Below are positions 26,346-34,747 of a DNA stretch of 64,000 bases, in pieces. The notes under the pieces were generated by a model. It was not told where the DNA came from, searched no databases, and saw only the letters and a list, made by a program, of their open reading frames with translations. A program made the translations under genes and the position numbers. This stretch comes from Opitutia bacterium. GTDB lineage: Bacteria > Verrucomicrobiota > Verrucomicrobiia > Opitutales > UBA953. The stretch is taken from positions 80,696 to 144,695 of the forward strand of contig CANCLQ010000002.1 of assembly GCA_947378845.1 (NCBI GenBank), read 5' to 3'. The stretch's first letter is position 1. Each line of letters starts with the position of its first letter.

Positions 26346-28259
26346 TTAGTAGGCGCGACCTTCGCGCTTTTCCCAGTAGTTAATATAAGCCTGATTGAGG
26401 ACGCCATAACCACCAGGCGTTGGATAATCACCGGTGAAGTACCAGTCGCCCAAGCTTTGCGGGCAGGCTTTGTGCAACGACTCAATCTTTTGGAAGACAA
26501 TCACCAGCTCGCCCTTCCAGGTGGATTTATGAGGGTAAACTAATTCAGCCGCTTTGGCCGCAATTTCTTCGTCGGTGAAAGAATCGTAAATGCGCTTCAC
26601 ATGATTCTTCATTAAGTTCGCAGGGCCTTTGGCTTGTGCTAAACAATCTTCGTAAACATCGCGCAGTAGATCATTCATGCCGCGCTCTTTACAAAGTGCG
26701 ACTGCCGCTTGGAAGGCGATGAACTTACCCATTTCCGACATATCAATGCCATAGCAGTCGGGGTAGCGAATTTGTGGAGCCGTAGAGGCGATGACGATTC
26801 GCTTAGGATTAGGACGAGCAAGGATTCGGAGAATCGATTGACGTAACGTAGTGCCGCGAACGATTGAATCGTCGACGCAAACTAAAGTATCACCTTCGCG
26901 AACAGTGCCGTAAGAAATATCGTACACGTGTGATGCCATTTGCACGCGATTCTTTTCCTGCGAAATAAAAGTACGAAGCTTGACGTCTTTATGTGCGACT
27001 TTCTCGCCGCGCGGCCACCCGCCGAGGACTAGCCGATCGATTGCGGCTTCATCGAGTTTTCCGGCACGAAGCGCTTCGGCTAATTTATTGCGCACCTGAA
27101 CGCGACGGCGACGGCGGAGCTCTTCCATTAAGCCGTACCAGGCAATTTCAGCAGTGTTAGGAATATAGGAGAAGACGGCGCGGTCATGGTCTTCTTTTAT
27201 TAATTCTAAAACATCATTCGCGAGGGCCGCGCCCAGTGCCTTTCGCTCGGCGTAAATTTCAGGATCATTGCCGCGCGAGAAATAAATTCGTTCGAATGAA
27301 CAGTGAAGTTTTTTCCCAGGCGTATGAATAGGCTCAAGCACATGACGTCCGTCGGCCTTGATAATTAAGGCAGTTCCTGGAGGAACCTCTTTCACGTCAT
27401 CTTGGTTGACCCCAACAATCGTCATTAAAGCTACGCGCTCTGAGGCGACGGCAATTAAGTCGTCGGTCTTCACGTACCATGCAGGACGAATTCCATTAGG
27501 ATCGCGCACCACAAACGCGTCACCGTTGCCGACGAGCCCAGCAATTGCGTAACCACCATCCCAATTCTTTGCGGCCTTGCGTAATACATTTCCAACATCG
27601 AGGTGCTTAGAAATTTCTTTTTGTACTCCAGCGCCTTCGAGTCCTTGGTCGCGAAACGCCTTAAATAAGCGATCGTGTTCTTCATCGAGCCAGAAGCCGA
27701 TTTCTTCGAGGATGGATTGAGTATCGGTCGAATAGATAACGTGAGCACCGCGTTCAGTTAGCGAAGCATTAAGCGCTGGCGTGTTGGTGAGATTGAAATT
27801 GCCTGCGACAAGCAGATTGCGAGTAGGCCAAATGGATTTACGTGCGTAGGGGTGGCAGGAAACGGAATCGAAATTACCCGAGGTTCCGTAGCGCAGGTGA
27901 CCGAGTAAGAGTTCGCCGCCGAAATCGAAGTAGCGCTTAACGGTTTCAGGAAACTCTGGGACGATGGTCGCTTCGCGTACCATGTCGGAGTAGGCTTTGA
28001 TCTGACGGGTGAAAATTTGGGTCAGGCCCTGGGCGCCAATCTCGCGATCGCGGAATAAAAACGCTTCACCATTTTCGGCGCCGATCTTCACGCTTCCAAT
28101 GCCGGCACCATCTTGTCCGCGATTGTGCTGTTTCTCCATCAAGAGGAACAGTTGGTTAAAGCCGTGTAAGGCCGTGCCATACTTTTCCTGATACCACTTG
28201 AGGTCCTTAGTCAGTCGGACCAGGGCAATGCCACATTCGTGCCTTAAGGAGTCGCTCAT
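26346..28259 (-). CDS. purF: Amidophosphoribosyltransferase, long form
   Basis: First enzyme of purine synthesis, making phosphoribosylamine from PRPP and glutamine. The N-terminal Ntn glutaminase domain starts at C9 after a short leader (MSDSLRHE), with QHNRGQDGAGIG and LLLGHLRYGTSGNFD. The C-terminal phosphoribosyltransferase domain carries the PRPP loop TLVCVDDSIVRGTTLRQSILRIL. At 637 residues it is well above the usual 470-510, with extra sequence between the domains (about 340-440; a basic stretch ELRRRRRVQVRNK) and at the C-terminus (KIESLHKACPQSLGDWYFTGDYPTPGG). It shares its end with the NamZ-like gene (adjacent stops). Confidence 0.92.
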   Translation of the reverse strand: MSDSLRHECGIALVRLTKDLKWYQEKYGTALHGFNQLFLLMEKQHNRGQDGAGIGSVKIGAENGEAFLFRDREIGAQGLTQIFTRQIKAYSDMVREATIVPEFPETVKRYFDFGGELLLGHLRYGTSGNFDSVSCHPYARKSIWPTRNLLVAGNFNLTNTPALNASLTERGAHVIYSTDTQSILEEIGFWLDEEHDRLFKAFRDQGLEGAGVQKEISKHLDVGNVLRKAAKNWDGGYAIAGLVGNGDAFVVRDPNGIRPAWYVKTDDLIAVASERVALMTIVGVNQDDVKEVPPGTALIIKADGRHVLEPIHTPGKKLHCSFERIYFSRGNDPEIYAERKALGAALANDVLELIKEDHDRAVFSYIPNTAEIAWYGLMEELRRRRRVQVRNKLAEALRAGKLDEAAIDRLVLGGWPRGEKVAHKDVKLRTFISQEKNRVQMASHVYDISYGTVREGDTLVCVDDSIVRGTTLRQSILRILARPNPKRIVIASTAPQIRYPDCYGIDMSEMGKFIAFQAAVALCKERGMNDLLRDVYEDCLAQAKGPANLMKNHVKRIYDSFTDEEIAAKAAELVYPHKSTWKGELVIVFQKIESLHKACPQSLGDWYFTGDYPTPGGYGVLNQAYINYWEKREGRAY

Positions 28260-28313
28260 CGCAGGCTTCCGAGTTTGCCTGCTTAGCGCGCTTCCTGTCC
28301 AGCGCTTACTCTT

Positions 28314-29366
28314 TTAAGTGCGCAAGATTTTGTCCAAACGGGCTAAACTTTCCGCAATTAGCCCAGCCATCGTTGAATGCTTGCGAAACGCTGGGTCCTT
28401 ATGATACTCGGCTAAACCCTCCGCCAGTTCGCGGGCCTTCTCGGGGGTTGATAATAAATTAGACTCCATCGCTTGGAGTAAGTCGCGCACGCGATCAGGG
28501 GCGGCTAGTAAGCGTCGGTGTATGAGTGACCGCTCTTCACGTCGGTACTGCGCCGCCGAATCCGCGTTGATGTGTTGGCGACAGAGTTCAGTGAACGGCT
28601 GATTTTCTTTAAAGGAACCGGGTAAATAAAAGCGAATACGGCCGTCGTAAGATTGTTGGTCAAAGTCCATGGCACGAACTCGGATTGCTGTGGCATCGAA
28701 GTCGGGCGTCACGGCGACCACAAAATTATACGCCCGCATGTCACCCAGTAGGCGGACCAAGCAGCGTTCCTCAAATTTTATAAGTTCTTTTGCCAGGCGA
28801 ACGGGGTGATGTCCGTCCGCGGCGAGCCATTTTTCTGCAAAGACATCGCCCGGAATGCCGGTGACGTGTTCTTCCACCAGCGATTCGCCGCCTGTAAGAT
28901 AGTGAATCCGATTCGGAGAGAGCAGGTGCTCAAGCTCGAGTCCACAAACCCGCGAAGCATCGCCCTTCTTGATATAGAAGTAATCATGATTCTCGTTGGT
29001 CGCGTTGACGATGCGGATGCGGAATGGCTGAGAGTTGCCGAACGAGCAGAAATCAACGCGGTCAACGTAGACGTGACGAAACACGCGCATGCCGCCTTCG
29101 CCGCGCAATAGCGCATAAATCTCCAGCAAGCCCTGCGAGAGTTTGGCCATTACGTCGGGAGGATAGGTGACGGTTTCCCACAGCGTATCTTTACCGCGAT
29201 CCAATAACGGTATCGCTTCGGAGTAAGCGCTTAAATCTGCGTAAGTAACAGGAAGGGCGACCTCTCGACCTTCACGCGCTAAGTATTCGCGCAAATTTTC
29301 ACCGATAGCAAAAGTAGGCTTACGATTGGTACGTTTAAATTCCCCCGTAAAGCCTGCGTCATCCAT
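28314..29366 (-). CDS. Uncharacterised protein, possibly kinase-like
   Basis: A 350-residue soluble protein I cannot assign. Segments HDYFYIKKGDASRVCGLELEHLLSPNRIHYLTGGESLVEEHVTG, RLLGDMRAYNFVVAV and RVRAMDFDQQSYDGRIRFYLPG are spaced like the lysine region, catalytic loop (D..N) and D-F-D/G region of protein- or aminoglycoside-kinase-like folds, but this is only suggestive. The C-terminal quarter is helical and charged. It follows the Nudix gene after three bases and precedes purF by 54 bases, so it probably shares a leftward transcript with the Nudix hydrolase. Confidence 0.6.
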   Translation of the reverse strand: MDDAGFTGEFKRTNRKPTFAIGENLREYLAREGREVALPVTYADLSAYSEAIPLLDRGKDTLWETVTYPPDVMAKLSQGLLEIYALLRGEGGMRVFRHVYVDRVDFCSFGNSQPFRIRIVNATNENHDYFYIKKGDASRVCGLELEHLLSPNRIHYLTGGESLVEEHVTGIPGDVFAEKWLAADGHHPVRLAKELIKFEERCLVRLLGDMRAYNFVVAVTPDFDATAIRVRAMDFDQQSYDGRIRFYLPGSFKENQPFTELCRQHINADSAAQYRREERSLIHRRLLAAPDRVRDLLQAMESNLLSTPEKARELAEGLAEYHKDPAFRKHSTMAGLIAESLARLDKILRT

Positions 29367-29369
29367 CGT

Positions 29370-29891
29370 TCAATCAAGATTGGGACGTTGGCTCGACTCT
29401 TCAATGGTCATCTTCAGGGGCGCGCCTGGATGACATTCAGCGCGGTAAGCAATGAAGCCACGGCGGTGTTGATCATAAATAGGCCAGATGAGAGTCGCAT
29501 CGGTTTCAGGAATTTGAATGCCATTAATTTCTTCGCGCGAAAAGAATTTGAAATGGCCTTCATCAATTGTGGTCGGAATTTTATGAAGAGGCTTCCGGCA
29601 ATCGAAAAGGAACATCAGCCAGTGAGCCTGACCCTCGTAGCCTTTTTCTGAAATCATTCCAAAAAGGTGAAGGTCGGAAGTAGTAATGGTATGATTGGTT
29701 TCTTCGGCAACTTCACGCACGGCGCATTCGAAGGGCGATTCGCCCTCGCTGGTTTCTAATTTTCCGCCGACGGGACTCCAGCATCCTTGGTTTGGAGCTT
29801 TGGTGCGCTGGATGAGTAGCAACTTTCCTGCATCGTCATGGATAAATACCAGGACGCTGATCTTAAATGGGAGGGCGGGGGCCGCGGACAT
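29370..29891 (-). CDS. Nudix hydrolase
   Basis: A 173-residue pyrophosphohydrolase with a full Nudix box G-x5-E-x7-R-E-x2-E-E in GGKLETSEGESPFECAVREV followed by AEET. The preceding VLVFIHDDAGKLLLIQR and WSPVGGKLE strands match the fold. Substrates of such enzymes are nucleoside diphosphates linked to another group; MutT-like, oxidised-nucleotide or dinucleotide-polyphosphate substrates are all possible. It is divergent from the MutM-like gene, 56 bases away, which may hint at a shared DNA-maintenance context but is not proof. The next gene downstream is only three bases on. Confidence 0.88.
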   Translation of the reverse strand: MSAAPALPFKISVLVFIHDDAGKLLLIQRTKAPNQGCWSPVGGKLETSEGESPFECAVREVAEETNHTITTSDLHLFGMISEKGYEGQAHWLMFLFDCRKPLHKIPTTIDEGHFKFFSREEINGIQIPETDATLIWPIYDQHRRGFIAYRAECHPGAPLKMTIEESSQRPNLD

Positions 29892-29947
29892 AAATCCACC
29901 TTGTAAGAGAATGTGTCAGGCTCAACCTTGGATTAATCAAAGTACCT

Positions 29948-30763
29948 ATGCCTGAATTAGCCGAAGTTGAATATTTCCGCCGTCAATGGAACGCAGGTAT
30001 TGGTAAGAAAGTAGTGGGAGTAAGCTGGCATAAGACTGCGCGAGTGAATCGTGGATTAAATACGGTGAAGATTAGCCGACTCCTCAAGGGCGCGACGTTC
30101 TACTCATCGCACGCTGCCGCCAAGCAAATGGCGTTCCGCTTTAGCAACGGCATATGGATTGGTCTGCACCTAGGTATGACGGGTCGACTCGAGTGCGGTG
30201 ACGAACAGCGTGCGCCCACGCCCTATGATCATTTCGTTATCAAAATGTCCGGCGGAAAGAATTTATTCTTTGTCGACCCTCGCCAATTTGGACGCGTACT
30301 ATTCTACCAAGGCGACGGCGTACCTGATTGGTGGGCAAAAATTGCGCCGCCAATTCTCTCTAAGGCTTTTAATGCCGAAGTGGTCGCCGCATTTCTCGAG
30401 CGCCGTTCGCGTGCACCGATTAAAGCCGTGCTCCTCATGCAAGAGCGTTTTCCTGGCATAGGTAATTGGATGGCCGATGAAGTTTTATGGCGTGCAGGTT
30501 TTCATCCTTCAGCGAAGGCAGGAAATTTCGGACCCGTTGCTATTAAGAAACTAACCGCGACCCTGAAGAAAGTTTGTACGGACGCGATGCGCGTCATCGG
30601 CAAGGATTGGTCCGACCCTCCGCGCACTTGGCTGTTTAATCATCGCTGGAGTGACGGCGGAAAGTGCCCACACTCTAAACAGCATTTAAAGCGCACGGAG
30701 ATTGGCGGCCGGACAACATGCTGGTCTCCGGCAAAACAGAAGCTTGGCGCGGAACGCCGTTGA
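29948..30763 (+). CDS. mutM: Formamidopyrimidine-DNA glycosylase (Fpg/Nei family), zinc-less finger
   Basis: Base-excision glycosylase and AP lyase for oxidised bases. The 271-residue protein starts MPELAEVEYF, placing the catalytic proline at 2 and glutamate at 3; K59 lies where the conserved lysine is expected. The helix-two-turn-helix reads RFPGIGNWMADEVLW (about 168-181). At the C-terminus the zinc finger is recognisable but broken: only C240 of the four cysteines remains, with S243, S260 and K263 in the other places, while the finger-tip arginine R255 (GGRTT) is kept. This recalls the zinc-less fingers of NEIL1 and plant Fpg. rsmD follows 30 bases later. Confidence 0.88.
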   Translation: MPELAEVEYFRRQWNAGIGKKVVGVSWHKTARVNRGLNTVKISRLLKGATFYSSHAAAKQMAFRFSNGIWIGLHLGMTGRLECGDEQRAPTPYDHFVIKMSGGKNLFFVDPRQFGRVLFYQGDGVPDWWAKIAPPILSKAFNAEVVAAFLERRSRAPIKAVLLMQERFPGIGNWMADEVLWRAGFHPSAKAGNFGPVAIKKLTATLKKVCTDAMRVIGKDWSDPPRTWLFNHRWSDGGKCPHSKQHLKRTEIGGRTTCWSPAKQKLGAERR

Positions 30764-30793
30764 CCTTCTTCCGCGATAAGGAAATTTAATTTC

Positions 30794-31357
30794 ATGCGCA
30801 TCACCGGTGGCATTGCACGCGGCATTCAATTGCGCGTTCCCTCCAAGGGCGGCGTGCGACCCGCCACGGACTATATTCGCGAAGCCGTTTTCAGTTCATT
30901 GGCTGCATTTATTCCAAGTGCCACAGTGCTCGATCTTTTTGCGGGCACCGGTGCTTATGCGCTCGAGTCTTTGAGCCGTGGAGCAAAATCAGCTACATGC
31001 GTCGACCTTCGTGCGGGCAGTGAATTAGATGCGAACGCACAGGCTGTAGCGAAGTCGATGCAACTCCCGCAGCTACCACTTAAGATTATTACGGGCGATG
31101 CGACTAAGCCCGTAAAACTTGATGAAACATTTGATATTGTTTTCGCCGATCCGCCATGGGAATTGTGGGAAACGAAGGCTGCCGAGATTGCCCAGGCCGC
31201 TGTCGGTTACGCAAATTTAACTGCCGATGCGCGAGTTATTTTAGAAGCACCAGGCGGATTTGAAGTTCCAGTTCCTGAGGGTTGGAAACTCAAAAAAATT
31301 ATTGGTAAAGGCAAAGGACAGCCTGCGGCATCGATTCTCGTGCGCGCCGCCGCTTAA
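30794..31357 (+). CDS. rsmD: 16S rRNA (guanine966-N2)-methyltransferase (RsmD family)
   Basis: A 187-residue SAM-dependent methyltransferase. The N-terminal MRITGGIARGIQLRVPSKGGVRPATDYIREAVFSSLA is typical of RsmD, as is SAM motif I VLDLFAGTGAYALESLSRGA. The catalytic motif DPPW (FADPPWELWETKAAEI) corresponds to the DPP[YF] of N2-guanine methylases. It acts on helix 31 of 16S rRNA in the small-subunit precursor. It lies behind mutM and converges with rsmE (one base between stops). Confidence 0.92.
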   Translation: MRITGGIARGIQLRVPSKGGVRPATDYIREAVFSSLAAFIPSATVLDLFAGTGAYALESLSRGAKSATCVDLRAGSELDANAQAVAKSMQLPQLPLKIITGDATKPVKLDETFDIVFADPPWELWETKAAEIAQAAVGYANLTADARVILEAPGGFEVPVPEGWKLKKIIGKGKGQPAASILVRAAA

Positions 31358-31358
31358 G

Positions 31359-32120
31359 CTACGGAGCGAGTGGGCGATGTTTTTCCCAGGCCTTTAATTG
31401 CGAAAGCATAATCATGCTCCCAGCGAGCGCAGCACTCTCAACGCGCAGAATGCGGTCGCCCAAGTGACAGAGCACAAAATTATTTTTTAATAAGAGTGTT
31501 CGTTCAGCGGCCGACCATCCACGTTCGGGGCCAATCGCTAAAACGGCATACGTCGCAGTCGGCGCAGCGCCGCCGAGCGCTTGCGAAGCCTCGTATGGAT
31601 CCAGCGCAATTCTCCAGCCGTTCGCTTTGATGTGAGTCAACGCTCCCTCTAAAGAATCATATCGGACGACTTCGGGGATCAAAGCCGAGCATGCTTGTTC
31701 GGCACCTTTAGTAACGTGCTCTCCCCATTCAGCGTCTTTCCAGAGTGAGCTGGTTGCGTAACCTGCGTCGCCTTTTTCAGTATCGAAGAAAATAATTTTA
31801 TCCACCCCAACGCTCGCGAGGTCGTGCAAAACTTTTTTGGCAGTTTGCGGGCGAGGGAGTCCGACGATGACGGTGAGGGGAATTCTTTTTTGAACTCCAT
31901 CTTCGAAAGTCACAGTGAAAGTGAGTTTAGGATGAGTCGCCGTGATGGTTGCGATTCCGCGTCGTGCATTTTTAATTCCGATATGAAATGTGGCGCCGAC
32001 TTTTAAGCCGACCGTCGCGAGCAGGTGTACGGCGCGGGCATCGTCAAGTCCGAGGCCATCGGCTAGTTCTTTCTCGGTGAGCAAAACTAAGTTCACGGAC
32101 GCATAATTTGTTTGGCTCAT
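31359..32120 (-). CDS. rsmE: 16S rRNA (uracil1498-N3)-methyltransferase (RsmE family)
   Basis: A 253-residue SPOUT-class methyltransferase. An N-terminal PUA-like domain (about 1-75, with HLLATVGLKVGATFHIGI and a KNARRG turn) is followed by the knot domain: VIVGLPRPQTAKKVLHDLASVGVDKIIFFDTEK, WGEHVTKGAEQACSALIPEV, and the SAM-binding knot AIGPERGWSAAERTLLLKN followed by LCHLGDRILRVESAA. The ATG at 32120 gives a family-like start; the longer frame to 32168 lacks resemblance. It is divergent from pdxH and converges on rsmD. Confidence 0.92.
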   Translation of the reverse strand: MSQTNYASVNLVLLTEKELADGLGLDDARAVHLLATVGLKVGATFHIGIKNARRGIATITATHPKLTFTVTFEDGVQKRIPLTVIVGLPRPQTAKKVLHDLASVGVDKIIFFDTEKGDAGYATSSLWKDAEWGEHVTKGAEQACSALIPEVVRYDSLEGALTHIKANGWRIALDPYEASQALGGAAPTATYAVLAIGPERGWSAAERTLLLKNNFVLCHLGDRILRVESAALAGSMIMLSQLKAWEKHRPLAP

Positions 32121-32186
32121 GCGAAGAAGCGAGAGGGAAGGGCGGCAAACGCTTGCACGCGGGGACACCTTCGGTATTTTCGCTCC

Positions 32187-32822
32187 ATGGATTTATCGGA
32201 CCATCGTAAGGAGTATGCGACGCACGGCCTCGACCGCGACGAGCTGCTGCCGTGTCCATTGGCCCAATTCAAAGTTTGGTTCGAGCAGGCGAAGTCGGCA
32301 GGCATCATCGAGCCCAACGCGATGGTCTTGAGCACCATCGACGACGCCGGAGCCCCCCACTCGCGCACCGTACTATTAAAGGCGGCGGAAGATCGCGGGC
32401 TCACCTTCTTCACTAACTACCACAGCCGTAAGGGCCTTCAGCTCGATCATGAGCCTCGGGCATCGCTGTTATTTCCTTGGTACGGGCTGGAGCGTCAGAT
32501 TCACATAAGTGGCATAGTGACAAAGACTTCCGAAGAAGAGTCTATCGCTTATTTCGCTAAAAGACCCTACGGTAGCCAGCTGGGCGCCTTGGCCTCCGAC
32601 CAGAGCGAAGTGATTGCTGATCGGAGCGTTCTCGAGGTGCGATTAGCAGAACTTAAGGCAAAATACCCCGAAGGTAAGGTCCCGAAGCCCCAAAACTGGG
32701 GTGGATACCGCTTAATTCCCGATACATATGAGTTTTGGCAGGGCAGGCTAAACCGCCTCCACGACCGCTTTTTATACACTTCGAGCGCAGGAAGTTGGGG
32801 CATAAAGAGGCTGAGTCCGTAG
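32187..32822 (+). CDS. pdxH: Pyridoxamine 5'-phosphate oxidase
   Basis: FMN-dependent oxidase that makes pyridoxal 5'-phosphate from PNP or PMP. The 211-residue protein starts MDLSDHRKEYATHGL and shows NAMVLSTIDDAGAPHSRTVLLK, FFTNYHSRKGLQLDHEPRASLLFPW, RPYGSQLGALASDQSEVI, and the C-terminal signature PQNWGGYRLIPDTYEFWQG followed by RLHDR. All match PdxH. The ATG at 32187 is used because the frame upstream to 32112 overlaps the divergent rsmE start. A putative promoter TTGACC at 32896-32901, beyond this gene, serves the atp operon. Confidence 0.96.
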   Translation: MDLSDHRKEYATHGLDRDELLPCPLAQFKVWFEQAKSAGIIEPNAMVLSTIDDAGAPHSRTVLLKAAEDRGLTFFTNYHSRKGLQLDHEPRASLLFPWYGLERQIHISGIVTKTSEEESIAYFAKRPYGSQLGALASDQSEVIADRSVLEVRLAELKAKYPEGKVPKPQNWGGYRLIPDTYEFWQGRLNRLHDRFLYTSSAGSWGIKRLSP

Positions 32823-32941
32823 ACGTTCCGGAGATTAGTATTCCTAATAGGAAAGGGGGAGTGGCCTAACTCGTGAAGTAGGGAATAGCGTAGGGTTGAC
32901 CTATTTGCTCGGTTTCATTCACACCTACCTTCCCGCGTCTA

Positions 32942-33793
32942 ATGCGCCTTCCACTTTTACTCTCCATTTTTGCCCCCGTCTTTGCCTTTGCGAACGAGGG
33001 AGGCGGCGTCAGCCAGAAAGCCGAAAACCTTTTTGAAATCGGCGGCTTCCCTGTGTCGAACTCTGTGCTGACGACTTGGATTATCGCCGTGCTCATTATC
33101 GTCGCCGTTCGTCTATTAGTAGGCACCCCAAAAATTATTCCTTCGAAGGGTCAGGCCCTCGTTGAAGACATGGCCTCGGGTTTGCGCAGCTCACTCGAGC
33201 CCATCGTCGGAAAGAACATGATCGGCAAAGTATTCCCTACGCTCTGCGGATTTTTTGTTTTCATTCTTCTGATGAACTGGAGCGGACTCCTCCCAGGAGT
33301 CGGCACACTGAAGTACAATGAAGGTGGCCATTGGATCGATGCGATTCGCCCTGCAACTTCGGACCTCAACACCACCCTCGCACTTTCCGTCGTCTCCTTC
33401 TTAGCCTGGACATACTTCGTGCTGCGTTACGCCGGCGTGAAAGTTTTAATCTTCGATTTGTTTGGCAATAAATCCGACCGTAAAGAAGTGGGTTGGCCGA
33501 TGTGGATTATGCTCAGCTTTATTTTCCTGGGCGTCGGCGGCATCGAAGTCGTTTCCATTACTTTCCGACTCATCTCACTTTCGTTCCGTCTCTACGGTAA
33601 CGTCTTCGGCGGAGAAAATCTAATCCACTCCTTAGGCGGCATCGCGCCTTACGTTGTCCCAGCACTGGCTGGCTTGCTCGAAGTACTGGTGGGCCTTATC
33701 CAAGCTTTCGTTTTCACCCTTCTCTCGGCCGTCTACATCGGCCTCATCTGTAACCACGAAGGCGGCCACGCCGACGACGAACACGCTCATTAA
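32942..33793 (+). CDS. atpB: ATP synthase F0 subunit a
   Basis: Membrane proton channel subunit of F1F0-ATP synthase. The 283-residue protein has a signal-like N-terminus (MRLPLLLSIFAPVFAFANEGG), an extension seen in several phyla, then five to six transmembrane helices. Conserved features are MNWSGLLPGVGTL, DLNTTLALSVVSF, and ITFRLISLSFRLYGNVFGGENL, with the essential arginine in the LSFRLYGN block. The last helix holds GLIQAFVFTLLSAVYIGL. It is first in atpBEFHAGDC; no atpI is visible. The 119-base gap upstream contains TTGACC (32896-32901), a plausible -35 element, without a convincing -10. Confidence 0.95.
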   Translation: MRLPLLLSIFAPVFAFANEGGGVSQKAENLFEIGGFPVSNSVLTTWIIAVLIIVAVRLLVGTPKIIPSKGQALVEDMASGLRSSLEPIVGKNMIGKVFPTLCGFFVFILLMNWSGLLPGVGTLKYNEGGHWIDAIRPATSDLNTTLALSVVSFLAWTYFVLRYAGVKVLIFDLFGNKSDRKEVGWPMWIMLSFIFLGVGGIEVVSITFRLISLSFRLYGNVFGGENLIHSLGGIAPYVVPALAGLLEVLVGLIQAFVFTLLSAVYIGLICNHEGGHADDEHAH

Positions 33794-33868
33794 TTTACTT
33801 TCAAGGCGTATGACTTGCTGGGAATCCCCCAAGCGGTGCGTTGAGAAAAAACCAAAAAATAAAACAAC

Positions 33869-34072
33869 ATGATCATCGCTGAAATCACTGGTTCACTCCC
33901 TGCCGCTATCGGCTGTTTCGCCGCCGCAATTGGCGTAGGATTAGTCGGAGCAAAGGCAGTAGAATCCGTAGGTCGCAATCCTGAGGCTTCAGGTAAGATC
34001 CTCGTCCAGTCCATTCTGGGCATGGCTCTCGCTGAAGCGGTCGCGTTCTACGCGATCTTCCTCACGAAGTAA
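33869..34072 (+). CDS. atpE: ATP synthase F0 subunit c
   Basis: The 67-residue two-helix proteolipid that forms the rotor ring. Helix 1 is LPAAIGCFAAAIGVGLVGAKAVES, the polar loop is VGRNPEAS, and helix 2 has the ion-carrying glutamate in LGMALAEAVAFYAIFL. The residue after the glutamate is alanine and no glutamine sits at the sodium position of helix 1, which points to proton coupling. The upstream gap from atpB (75 bases) contains a weak GGG/CCC hairpin. A strong hairpin follows the stop. Confidence 0.95.
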   Translation: MIIAEITGSLPAAIGCFAAAIGVGLVGAKAVESVGRNPEASGKILVQSILGMALAEAVAFYAIFLTK

Positions 34073-34079
34073 CCACAAC

Positions 34080-34108
34080 GCGGCGAAGCTCCTTCGGGAG
34101 CACGCCGC
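34080..34108 (+). promoter_or_regulatory. Strong intercistronic hairpin between atpE and atpF
   Basis: Outer arms GCGGCG (34080-34085) and CGCCGC (34103-34108) enclose an inner stem GCTCC/GGAGC capped by the very stable TTCG tetraloop (34093-34096). A pyrimidine-rich TTCTCTTT follows. It lies eight bases after atpE and 34 bases before atpF. It could be a partial terminator or an mRNA stabiliser that lets subunit c be made in excess, as its ring needs about ten or more copies. Pairing is seen; the function is inferred. Confidence 0.6.
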
Positions 34109-34142
34109 TTCTCTTTCACAGCGCAGATTAATTTAAAATCAA

Positions 34143-34742
34143 ATGTCTACACTCTCACTCTTACTCAACGCGGAGCCTGCTCACGCCGCTGCCGCCACCA
34201 CCGAAGCCCACGCAGCTTCAGGCAACCCCGTCGACTCCATCATCAAACTCTTCGGCAGCTTCGGCGTCGATGGTCCACACCTTCTCGCCCAGTTAATCAA
34301 TTTCAGCCTGCTCGCCTTCGTCCTTTATCGCTTCGCTATTAAGCCTGCGCTCGGACAACTCGAAGAGCGCATTCGCCAAGCCGAGCAATTGCAAAGCGAT
34401 CGCGCATCGGCCGAACAAAAACTCGCTGACGCCCGTAAGCACGCCGAACAACTTTTAATCAAAGCTTCTGATGAAGCCGCGAAGTTGCTGAACGATGCCC
34501 GTAATTCCGCAAAGCAAACCGTCGAAGCTGCCAAGGCTGAAGCGGCCGCTGCACAAGCTGACATCGCACGCAAAGGTGCTGAAGCCATCGAAGCCGATCG
34601 TCGCAAGATGATGAATGAAGTTCGCGGTGAAGTTTCCCGGCTCGTGGTTGATACCGCCGCCAAAGTGCTCGAGCAAAATCTCGATGACGCACAGCGCGCT
34701 CGCCTGAACGAAGCCGCCACCAAGCAACTCGCCTCCCGATAA
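34143..34742 (+). CDS. atpF: ATP synthase F0 subunit b
   Basis: Peripheral-stalk subunit. The 199-residue protein has an alanine-rich N-terminal extension (MSTLSLLLNAEPAHAAAATTEA), possibly signal-like, then one transmembrane helix (about 40-60, HLLAQLINFSLLAFVLYRF) and a long charged, alanine-rich helix. The family-typical VLYRFAIKPALGQLEERIRQ junction and the continuous heptads to the C-terminus (VVDTAAKVLEQNLD) fit subunit b. The delta gene follows six bases later. Confidence 0.93.
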   Translation: MSTLSLLLNAEPAHAAAATTEAHAASGNPVDSIIKLFGSFGVDGPHLLAQLINFSLLAFVLYRFAIKPALGQLEERIRQAEQLQSDRASAEQKLADARKHAEQLLIKASDEAAKLLNDARNSAKQTVEAAKAEAAAAQADIARKGAEAIEADRRKMMNEVRGEVSRLVVDTAAKVLEQNLDDAQRARLNEAATKQLASR

Positions 34743-34747
34743 TTTTT

